DNA of 22,452 bases from a virus, in IMG/VR virus record IMGVR_UViG_3300030090_007208, positions 1 through 22,452 of that record, one strand, 5' to 3'. Each line of letters starts with the position of its first letter. Within the stretch, counting starts at the first letter, position 1. The position numbers and the translations under genes were made by a program. The notes under the pieces are model-generated. The model saw nothing but the letters and a program-made list of their open reading frames with translations, ran no database searches and was not told where the DNA came from. Below are positions 14,414-20,800 of this stretch, piece by piece.

Positions 14414-15273
14414 AAAAAATAAGTTATAGTCAGTATAGTCAATGGGTTACCTGTCCATGGAAATGGAAACTTAATTACATAGATAAGTTAAGTGAGTTTA
14501 CAGATAGTATTCACACCTTGTTTGGTACTTCAATGCATGAGGTTCTACAAACTTATCTAACCGTGATGTATAATGACACTATCAAGATGGCAGACGCATT
14601 ACCTCTAGACAAAATGTTACTTCATCGAATGAAAACAAATTACACCAACATCATGAAAAAAAATGGTGGGGAGGTTTTTTGTGAACAACGTGACATGGAG
14701 GAGTTTTATAATCATGGTCTAGCCATTTTAGATTGGTTCAAGAAAAAACGTAGTATGTATTTCAGTAAAAAAGGTTATGAGTTGGTTGGTATCGAGGTAC
14801 CAGTAAATTTTGAATTACCAAATGAGATAAAATTCATAGGTTACATCGATGTTATAATATATGATAGTATCAGAGACCGTTATAAAATAATTGATATTAA
14901 AACATCTACTATGGGTTGGAATAAGTATCAGAAAGCAGATAAGAATAAGACAGACCAATTATTACTTTATAAACATTTTTATGGTGCACAACATGACATT
15001 CCTGTAGATAAAATTGATGTTGAATATTTTATTGTTAAGCGTAAACTTTATGAAAAATTAGATTTTCCTCAAAGAAGGGTTCAAACGTTCTCACCAGCTA
15101 GTGGTAAACCAAGTATAAATAAATTAATGAATAAATTGAATCAATTCTTAGATGAGTCTTTTATTGATGGTGATTATAATTTAAAACATAATTATATAAA
15201 ACTACCATCGAAAAAAAATTGTCGGTACTGTGAATTCAATCAAACGGAGCATTGTGACTCAGGAGTAAAATAG
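14410..15273 (+). CDS. PD-(D/E)XK nuclease with Fe-S cysteines (Cas4 / RecB-like)
   Basis: A 287-residue nuclease of the RecB/Cas4 family. His43 lies in GTSMHEVLQ, the helical motif that precedes the core. Asp147 in FIGYIDVII and Asp162-Ile163-Lys164 in KIIDIKTST form the PD-(D/E)XK active site. The QLLLYKHF helix about 30 residues on matches the QxxxY motif. Four cysteines are placed as in Cas4, AddB and Dna2: Cys15 (VTCPWKWKLNY) near the start, and Cys271, Cys274 and Cys282 (CRYCEFNQTEHC) at the end, so a 4Fe-4S cluster is likely. Such phage enzymes trim DNA ends, help recombination or attack host DNA. No Cas1, Cas2 or CRISPR array is near, so CRISPR adaptation is not implied. It overlaps the microprotein as ATGA. 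Confidence 0.88.
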   Translation: MKKISYSQYSQWVTCPWKWKLNYIDKLSEFTDSIHTLFGTSMHEVLQTYLTVMYNDTIKMADALPLDKMLLHRMKTNYTNIMKKNGGEVFCEQRDMEEFYNHGLAILDWFKKKRSMYFSKKGYELVGIEVPVNFELPNEIKFIGYIDVIIYDSIRDRYKIIDIKTSTMGWNKYQKADKNKTDQLLLYKHFYGAQHDIPVDKIDVEYFIVKRKLYEKLDFPQRRVQTFSPASGKPSINKLMNKLNQFLDESFIDGDYNLKHNYIKLPSKKNCRYCEFNQTEHCDSGVK

Positions 15274-15687
15274 ATGTTATCAAAAATTACGGTAAGGTTA
15301 AAATTATCGGATTTTATCAATACCGAGTTAGAAAATACCATAATGGATATGATAAACCAAGCACACATAGAATTGAACGCTAGCGTTATATTATATTTAT
15401 GGTTTGATGAAGAGGTTGAGGGTTTGAGAGATTTTCTTTTAAGGTGGGAACCAAAACTAGCTTTTAAAACAATAGTGAAAAATAATAGTAAAGCTAACTT
15501 TGATGAATTTATTTTTTACGATATCGTACCACTAAACACACCTAGTAATTCAACTTATAGATTTAAATACTCATACCTAGAACCAAAACAAATAGTTGAC
15601 GGTTTAAAAGAATTTTACAAAATTACTAAATTTATTACATCAGACAAACCAATTAAAAAACAAAAAAGAAATGACTATGAAGACTAA
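15274..15687 (+). CDS. protein of unknown function
   Basis: A 137-residue soluble protein I do not recognise. It starts at the base after the nuclease stop, with AGGAG at about 15259-15263 inside the nuclease gene as its ribosome binding site. The N-terminal part alternates beta (ITVRLKLSDF, SVILYLWF) and helix (TELENTIMDMINQAHIEL). The middle has FDEFIFYDIVPLN and FKYSYLEP. The end is a lysine-rich tail. No cysteine pairs, Walker motif, signal peptide or membrane segment is visible. Its close fit behind the nuclease suggests a partner or accessory role, which is only inference. It overlaps the following gene by 17 bases. Confidence 0.7.
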   Translation: MLSKITVRLKLSDFINTELENTIMDMINQAHIELNASVILYLWFDEEVEGLRDFLLRWEPKLAFKTIVKNNSKANFDEFIFYDIVPLNTPSNSTYRFKYSYLEPKQIVDGLKEFYKITKFITSDKPIKKQKRNDYED

Positions 15688-16084
15688 GATTGGAATTGTT
15701 GGTAGTAGAGCATATACTAATAAAACAAAAGTAAAAGATTTAATATTTGAAATTAAGCAGAAATATGGGAATTCAGTAGAGATTGTAAGTGGTGGCCAAT
15801 CACAAGGTGCTGACGGATTTGCTAAAAAGTTTGCGTTAATGTTTGGTTTACATTACGTTGAGTTTCCACCATCACATTATAGTTGGAACATGCACTGCGT
15901 TTTACCAGCATCAAAATATAGAAAACCATATTACGTGTCAAATTATTTTCAACGAAATAAACAAATAGCAGAGTATAGTGATATAATAGTTGCATTTATT
16001 CAACCAGGTGTAGAGTCTCGTGGAACTCAAGATACAATAAAACACGCCAAAAAGAAAAAAAAATTAGTAAAAATAATAAATTAA
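15671..16084 (+). CDS. SLOG-fold protein, DUF2493 / YspA-like
   Basis: A 137-residue Rossmann-like protein. The order of motifs fits the SLOG superfamily branch with DUF2493: IGIVGSR at the first strand (Gly11-Ser12-Arg13), the nucleotide-loop motif GGQSQGAD (residues 41-48), a YFQRNKQIAEYSDIIVAF segment with the conserved Arg-Asn, and SRGTQDTIKHA, with the Ser-x-Gly-Thr that closes the site. SLOG proteins bind nucleotides or nucleotide sugars (DprA, lysine decarboxylase-like and cytokinin-activating enzymes are relatives) and several act in phage-host conflict. A second ATG at 15677 is an equally good start. It sits in the Nmad1/nuclease cluster. Its specific ligand is unknown. Confidence 0.75.
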   Translation: MTMKTKIGIVGSRAYTNKTKVKDLIFEIKQKYGNSVEIVSGGQSQGADGFAKKFALMFGLHYVEFPPSHYSWNMHCVLPASKYRKPYYVSNYFQRNKQIAEYSDIIVAFIQPGVESRGTQDTIKHAKKKKKLVKIIN

Positions 16085-16090
16085 TATATA

Positions 16091-16110
16091 TTTATATATG
16101 TATATATAAA
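16091..16110. repeat. AT palindrome upstream of the small gene at 16121
   Basis: TTTATATA (16091-16098) and TATATAAA (16103-16110) are a perfect 8-base inverted repeat around TGTA. It contains the same 15-mer, TATATATGTATATAT, as the clamp leader (16093-16107 and 9895-9909). It fills most of the 36-base gap before the AGAGG ribosome binding site. A protein-binding operator, or an mRNA hairpin acting with the ribosome binding site, is possible. Confidence 0.4.
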
Positions 16111-16120
16111 AGAGGTTTTT

Positions 16121-16312
16121 ATGGACTATAAATTAACTTCGGTAAAACTACTGAAAGAGTTATATAAAAAATTCAAAAGTACAACATTAGACGATGAGTT
16201 TACGTTACAAAAACTAGTAAATCGTTCAATGGATTTATACGTTTTGGATGAACAATTCAAAGATAAAATACAATCATACAATAACTTAATAGCAAGTGGG
16301 AGTAGACTATGA
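16121..16312 (+). CDS. small protein, possibly ribbon-helix-helix-like
   Basis: A 63-residue polar protein: a short N-terminal strand-like stretch (YKLTSVKLL), then two helices (ELYKKFKSTT and EFTLQKLVNRSMDLYVLDEQF). The pattern of strand followed by helix-turn-helix in such a short product is what a ribbon-helix-helix (Arc/MetJ) DNA-binding dimer would look like. The palindrome directly upstream would then suit autoregulation. Both points are inference, and no signature residue proves the fold. AGAGG lies about 7 bases before its ATG, and its stop overlaps the next start as ATGA. Confidence 0.6.
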   Translation: MDYKLTSVKLLKELYKKFKSTTLDDEFTLQKLVNRSMDLYVLDEQFKDKIQSYNNLIASGSRL

Positions 16313-16551
16313 GTAATTTGAGAGAAGACTTTATTAACGCTTCAAGATTACATTTTAAAGCTGGTATTGAAAAACATAGAGTCAACGCGGAGAACCTAAT
16401 GTGTAACGCTGTAGGTATCGGTGAACACGGTGATGTTATGGAAGAGATAGAAAAAGAGCTTGGAGAGATGGCTGATTATGCAGATAAATTAGAAATGTTA
16501 GATTATTTTGAAGCCGAGATTGGCCCTAATAAAACTGTTTTAAAAGGTTAA
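16309..16551 (+). CDS. small helical protein of unknown function
   Basis: An 80-residue acidic protein with two long predicted helices: NLREDFINASRLHFKAGIEK, then VMEEIEKELGEMADYADKLE. A loop with MCNAVGIGEHGD lies between them. This helical-hairpin shape with the EHxDxMExIEKEL pattern resembles small uncharacterised proteins I associate with T4-like marine phages. No function is known to me. It has GGGAG as a ribosome binding site inside the preceding gene (ATGA overlap) and ends 2 bases before the glycosyltransferase start. Confidence 0.7.
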   Translation: MSNLREDFINASRLHFKAGIEKHRVNAENLMCNAVGIGEHGDVMEEIEKELGEMADYADKLEMLDYFEAEIGPNKTVLKG

Positions 16552-16553
16552 TC

Positions 16554-17942
16554 ATGTCTAAAAAGAAAATATTACTATTATCGGATGATTTAAGAATGTC
16601 ATCTGGTATAGGAACCATGTCGAAAGAGTTTGTGTTGGGTACTATCCATCATTACGATTGGGTTCAAATTGGTGGTGCCATTAAACACCCTGAAAATGGT
16701 AAAGTGGTAGATATGAATGAATCCGTTAGAAAAGAAACAGGTGTGGAGGATGCTAATCTTAAGATTTATCCTGTTAATGGTTATGGTAGTCCTGATTTAC
16801 TAAGGAATCTTATTTCTATCGAAAAACCTGACGCTGTCATGCACTATACAGACCCAAGATTTTGGGGTTGGTTATATGATATGGAGCATGAAATTAGACA
16901 AATTATGCCAATATTTTATTATAATATTTGGGATGATTGGCCAGCTCCAAATTACAATGAAAACTTTTACGAGTGTTCTGATTTGATAATGAACATATCA
17001 AAACAAACAGTTGCAATCGTCAATGACGTAGCAAAGAACAAACCTAGAACAGATTGGGATTGCACATATATCCCACACGGTATTAGTGAAAAATATTTCT
17101 ATCCAATTTCAGTTTTTGATAAAGAGTATCAAGAGGTGGAAAATATGAAAAAACAACTAACTGACGATGATATTGAATTTATTGTATTTTATAATAATAG
17201 AAATATACGTAGAAAAATGACTGGTGATGTTGTGTTAGCGTTTAAGACTTTTTGTGATATGTTAACAGAGGAACAAAAGAATAAATGTGCCTTATTGATG
17301 CATACTCAACCAATTGATGAAAATGGAACCCACTTACCAAACTTGATTAATGATTTATGTCCAGAAGTTAAAGTTTATTTTAGTGATAAAAAACTTGAAC
17401 CTAAACATTTGAATCATTTATATAATTTAGCAGATGTTACAATCAACATTGCTAGTAACGAGGGATTTGGATTAGGAACTTGTGAATCATTGATGTGTGG
17501 AACACCAATCATTGTTAATGTTACAGGTGGATTACAAGACCAATGTGGGTTTGAACTTAACGGTAAACACTTAACTGTAAAGGATTATGAAGAGATTAAG
17601 TCATTACATGATGATAGAAAATGGGCTAATAATCCTGATTTAACTTGGGGTGAGTGGGTAAAACCTGTATGGCCTGCTACACGTTCATTACAAGGTTCAG
17701 TACCAACACCGTACATATTTGATGATAGATGTAGGTTTGATGACGCGGCTCAACGTATAAAAGAGTGGTATGATATGACTGCTGATGAAAGAAGAGATTG
17801 TGGTATGAAAGGTCATGAATTTGTAAAAAGAGAGGATGTCATGATGACGAGTGATATGATGTGTCAGAATTTTATAAACCACATGGATATGGGATTTGAG
17901 AAGTTTGAACCAAGAAAACGTTATAGTATCTTTAAAGCTTAG
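16554..17942 (+). CDS. GT-B glycosyltransferase, GT4-like
   Basis: A 462-residue soluble enzyme with two Rossmann-like halves. The first opens with KILLLSDDLRMSSGIGTMSK, whose glycine-rich turn after the first strand is typical of GT4 acceptor-side domains. The hinge is near YIPHGISEKYFYP. The second half has FIVFYNNRNIRRKMTGDVV and the donor-binding loop EGFGLGTCE with the E-x7-E pair (Glu303, Glu311), followed by MCGTPIIVNVTGG. The enzyme would move a sugar from a nucleotide-sugar donor to an unknown acceptor. It heads the glycan cassette that runs to the end of the window and stops 8 bases before the next glycosyltransferase. Its 460-residue length is rather long for GT4. Confidence 0.88.
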   Translation: MSKKKILLLSDDLRMSSGIGTMSKEFVLGTIHHYDWVQIGGAIKHPENGKVVDMNESVRKETGVEDANLKIYPVNGYGSPDLLRNLISIEKPDAVMHYTDPRFWGWLYDMEHEIRQIMPIFYYNIWDDWPAPNYNENFYECSDLIMNISKQTVAIVNDVAKNKPRTDWDCTYIPHGISEKYFYPISVFDKEYQEVENMKKQLTDDDIEFIVFYNNRNIRRKMTGDVVLAFKTFCDMLTEEQKNKCALLMHTQPIDENGTHLPNLINDLCPEVKVYFSDKKLEPKHLNHLYNLADVTINIASNEGFGLGTCESLMCGTPIIVNVTGGLQDQCGFELNGKHLTVKDYEEIKSLHDDRKWANNPDLTWGEWVKPVWPATRSLQGSVPTPYIFDDRCRFDDAAQRIKEWYDMTADERRDCGMKGHEFVKREDVMMTSDMMCQNFINHMDMGFEKFEPRKRYSIFKA

Positions 17943-17950
17943 GAGTAATG

Positions 17951-19279
17951 ATGAGTAAACCTTTATGTTTAGTAACTGCACCTGTCGCCACTAGAAGTGG
18001 ATATGGTGCACACGCAAGAGATATTTGCAGAGCATTAATTAAATTAGATAAATATGATGTAAAAATTTGGAGTGTGCGTTGGGGTAACACACCGATGAAC
18101 GCATTGAATCAACAAGACCCAAATGATAAAATGATAATAGATAGACTTTTACAGAATCCCCAATTACCAAAGCAACCTGAAATACATTTTCATATCGTGA
18201 TACCAAATGAATTCAATCCATTAGCTAAATTCAACATCGGTATCACAGCTGGACTAGAGATGACAGCATGTCCGCCTGTTTGGTTAGAGGGTATGAACAG
18301 AATGGATATGAATATTGTTCCATCTAATTTTGTAAAAGACACAATGAATCGTATAGTTTTTGATATTAACGATGAACAAACAAAACAAAAAAAAGGTGAG
18401 TTAAAAAATACAAAACCAATCGAAGTTTTGTTTGAGGGGACAGACACAAATATTTTTAAAAAGACTAATGAGTTCAGTGCACCATTTCTTAAAGAAATGA
18501 AAAAAGTTAAAGAGTCTTTTAATTTTTTATATGTGGGACATTGGTTACAAGGTGATTTAGGTAAAGACAGAAAAGATACTGGTATGATGTTAAAAGTGTT
18601 TTTAGAGACCTTTAAAAACATGAAAAATAGTCCAGGTTTAATCATGAAAACGAGTGGTGCTGGGTTTTCAGTATTGGATAGAGAGCAAATGTTAGCAAAG
18701 ATAAAATCAATAAAATCCATGATAAAAGGTGACCTACCAAACGTATATTTATTACATGGTGATTTTACCGACAATGAAATGAATGAATTGTATAATCATC
18801 CAAAAGTAAAGGCACACGTCAATCTAACACACGGTGAGGGATTTGGTCGTCCACTTCTTGAGGCTAGTATTTCACAAAAACCTGTGATTGCACCTAATTG
18901 GAGTGGTCATGTTGATTTTTTGAATAAAGACCAGGCAATATTATTAAACGGAGACTTAACTAGTGTCGAGAAAGGTTCGGTACCTGATGAATTTTTAGTT
19001 GATGGTTCACAATGGTTTACCGTTAACTATCAAGAGGCTTCAGCGTATATGAGTGATGTATATAAAAACTACAGAAAATATTCTTTAAATGCAAAGAAAT
19101 TAGGTACGATAAACAAATCCAAATTTTCCTTAAATGCTATGACAAGACAACTTGATAAAATTCTGAATCAGTATGTACCTGAATTTCCAAAAGAGGTAAA
19201 ATTAAATCTACCAAAATTAAAAAAAGTAGGTGGTGATAATCTTCCAAAAATAAAACTACCAAAATTAAAGAAAGTATAA
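17951..19279 (+). CDS. GT-B glycosyltransferase, GT4-like, with basic C-terminal repeat tail
   Basis: A 442-residue enzyme. The N-terminal half has LVTAPVATRSGYGAHARDI (glycine turn) and FNIGITAGLEMTACPPVWLE. The hinge is near VLFEGTDTNIFKK, and the donor loop is EGFGRPLLE (E-x7-E, Glu297 and Glu305 when counted from the upstream ATG at 17948) followed by KPVIAPNWSGHVDFL. I prefer ATG 17951 because AGGAG (17941-17945) is then 5 bases away, against 2 for 17948. The last 26 residues are an unusual basic tail with LPKLKKV twice and LPKIK between. It has no hydrophobic segment, so it could bind a nucleic acid, an acidic glycan or a membrane surface. It works next to the GT at 16554, possibly on the next sugar of the same chain. 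Confidence 0.88.
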   Translation: MSKPLCLVTAPVATRSGYGAHARDICRALIKLDKYDVKIWSVRWGNTPMNALNQQDPNDKMIIDRLLQNPQLPKQPEIHFHIVIPNEFNPLAKFNIGITAGLEMTACPPVWLEGMNRMDMNIVPSNFVKDTMNRIVFDINDEQTKQKKGELKNTKPIEVLFEGTDTNIFKKTNEFSAPFLKEMKKVKESFNFLYVGHWLQGDLGKDRKDTGMMLKVFLETFKNMKNSPGLIMKTSGAGFSVLDREQMLAKIKSIKSMIKGDLPNVYLLHGDFTDNEMNELYNHPKVKAHVNLTHGEGFGRPLLEASISQKPVIAPNWSGHVDFLNKDQAILLNGDLTSVEKGSVPDEFLVDGSQWFTVNYQEASAYMSDVYKNYRKYSLNAKKLGTINKSKFSLNAMTRQLDKILNQYVPEFPKEVKLNLPKLKKVGGDNLPKIKLPKLKKV

Positions 19280-19280
19280 T

Positions 19281-19727
19281 ATGGAAAAAGTAATAGATTG
19301 TCCAGTTTGTTTTGATAATGATAAATGTTTTGAGGATGAACAAGATGGTTTTAGTTCTTACCTTTGCTTTAATTGTGGTTACATGAGTGATTCTAGATAT
19401 GAATTAGGTAGTCTTAAGTTAGATGATAATTTAAAAAAATCACCACGATTAATACAAGACAATAAATTTCACGATAAAAAAAGAAATATAATTTGGTTTC
19501 CGGCTGTATTGAATATGGGTGAGTTAGGTATGATTTTTCCTGAGGGAACAAAAGATGAAGACGATTATGTTTGGAAATACGCTAAAATCGTAGAGATACC
19601 TGAGGGTCAACGTGAGATTTATGATAATTATGATAGAAGACTTGATGTTGAAAATGCAAAGACATTTAAGAAAACTGAATTTTTAGCGGCCTGTAAAGAG
19701 ATGGGTATCACAAAGGATTTAAGTTAG
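19281..19727 (+). CDS. zinc-ribbon protein of unknown function
   Basis: A 148-residue protein whose N-terminus is a zinc ribbon: CPVC (Cys7, Cys10) and CFNCG (Cys29, Cys32), with 18 residues between the pairs. The rest is a mixed domain with NIIWFPAVLNMGELGMIFPEG and, later, RLDVENAKTFKKTEFLAACKEMG, which reads as a beta sheet followed by helices. I recognise no enzyme motif. Proteins of this design are frequent in large marine phage genomes. It starts 1 base after the GT stop. It lies inside the glycan cassette, but whether it takes part in glycan synthesis is unknown. Confidence 0.75.
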   Translation: MEKVIDCPVCFDNDKCFEDEQDGFSSYLCFNCGYMSDSRYELGSLKLDDNLKKSPRLIQDNKFHDKKRNIIWFPAVLNMGELGMIFPEGTKDEDDYVWKYAKIVEIPEGQREIYDNYDRRLDVENAKTFKKTEFLAACKEMGITKDLS

Positions 19728-19728
19728 T

Positions 19729-20196
19729 ATGCCAAAAAAACCATATACTTGGGGAAAAGTCAAAGCTGGTGACATAATATCTTTTCGATATAAAAGTAAA
19801 AAAGATAATGTGGCAACACTAGATACATTACTTGTTTTGAACACCAATCTACCATTCAAAAAAAAAGATGGTACAACAAATTTTCACCTAGTTGGTTTAA
19901 AATTAGAAAGTCAAGGTACTATCCCATTGGTGAAAAACAAACCAGCGTTGGTACGTATAATAGAAAAAATTGGTGACGTTAAAATCGTTGAGGGTACGGA
20001 TGATATATTTAGAGTTGTACCTTTTAATGTAGGCCCGAGAGGTGTATCCAAAAAGTTGTATGCAAGAATAAAGGAAGTAATAGAAAAGTATTCAATGTAT
20101 CGAACTTATGATTTTATAGAGGCAAAAAAATCAGCTGTTTTTTTAGAGCCAGTTGAACTTCCAAACAATGTTATGGAGTTATTACGTGAAACTTAG
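19729..20196 (+). CDS. protein of unknown function, beta-rich
   Basis: A 155-residue basic protein with no recognised family. The N-terminal part, WGKVKAGDIISFRYKSKK, followed by LDTLLVLNTNLPF and NFHLVGLKLES, suggests a small beta barrel (SH3- or OB-like). The second half has RVVPFNVGPRGVSKKLYARI and a helical region ending near its stop. The barrel-like start is compatible with nucleic acid binding, which is inference. It starts 1 base after the zinc-ribbon stop. The GGAG used by the next gene (20175-20178) lies inside its end, so the two overlap by 11 bases. Confidence 0.7.
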   Translation: MPKKPYTWGKVKAGDIISFRYKSKKDNVATLDTLLVLNTNLPFKKKDGTTNFHLVGLKLESQGTIPLVKNKPALVRIIEKIGDVKIVEGTDDIFRVVPFNVGPRGVSKKLYARIKEVIEKYSMYRTYDFIEAKKSAVFLEPVELPNNVMELLRET

Positions 20197-20800
20197 TTAT
20201 GGAATAACAGTCCACGATGAGGCTGAAGAACTAAAAAGGTTATTAAATATTCTAACAGATAATATAGATAAAGAAGATGAGATAGTCATTTGTATCGATG
20301 GGGATGATGTAAAAGTAGAGTCAGTCGTAGGTGAATATTTATCTGAAAATGAAGCCATAGTTTATAAAAGAAAACTTGATGGTGATTTTGCTGCACAAAA
20401 AAATTCTGTCATAGAGAACTCTAGTGGTGATTATATTTTTCATATCGACGCTGATGAGTACCCAAGTGATGGTTTATTAGAATATGTCAAGCCTGTTTTA
20501 GAAATAAATAAAGTAGATTTGATTTGGGTTCCACGAGTAAATACTGTTGATGGATTGACCGATGAATATTGTAACAAGTGGGGTTGGAGAATTACGCAAA
20601 ATGGTTGGGTGAATTATCCTGATTATCAGAGTCGTATTTTTAGAAATGATAAATCTATAAGATGGCAAAATAAAGTACATGAAAGAATTTTTGGAGCTAA
20701 AGAATACTCCCATTTACCACCAAATGAAACGTTGAGTTTATATCATCCCAAAACAATTAACAAACAAATAAAACAAAATGAGTTTTACAGTCAAATATGA
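20186..20800 (+). CDS. family 2 glycosyltransferase (GT-A fold)
   Basis: A 204-residue GT-A enzyme. The start is GTG 20186, giving MKLSYGITVHDEAEELKRLL. GGAG at 20175-20178 lies 7 bases before it. An earlier in-frame ATG at 20153 would overlap the upstream gene by 44 bases and add a segment foreign to the family. The protein begins with the family 2 first strand and helix, and continues with IVICIDGDD and the donor-site motif HIDADEYPS, in which Asp88-x-Asp90 is the metal-binding DxD. FAAQKNSVIENSSGDYIFHI is the classic helix before the DxD. A conserved acceptor-side aromatic segment (WGWRITQNGWVNYPDYQS) follows. It would add one sugar from a UDP- or GDP-sugar. It overlaps the next gene as ATGA. 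Confidence 0.88.
   Translation: MKLSYGITVHDEAEELKRLLNILTDNIDKEDEIVICIDGDDVKVESVVGEYLSENEAIVYKRKLDGDFAAQKNSVIENSSGDYIFHIDADEYPSDGLLEYVKPVLEINKVDLIWVPRVNTVDGLTDEYCNKWGWRITQNGWVNYPDYQSRIFRNDKSIRWQNKVHERIFGAKEYSHLPPNETLSLYHPKTINKQIKQNEFYSQI

Noticed and set aside
14410-15273. Cas4 of a CRISPR system
   Set aside because: The nuclease has a Cas4-like cysteine pattern, but no repeat-spacer array, Cas1 or Cas2 is in the window. RecB/Dna2-like phage nucleases share this pattern.
18190-18774. Minus-strand frame of 194 residues
   Set aside because: It lies wholly inside the intact GT4-like gene on the + strand, has no ribosome binding site or family motif, and its composition is that of a complement of coding sequence. 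The shorter minus-strand frames elsewhere were rejected for the same reason.
20153-20185. Upstream ATG start for the family 2 glycosyltransferase
   Set aside because: It would overlap the preceding gene by 44 bases and add 11 residues outside the conserved first strand. GTG 20186 has GGAG at ideal spacing.
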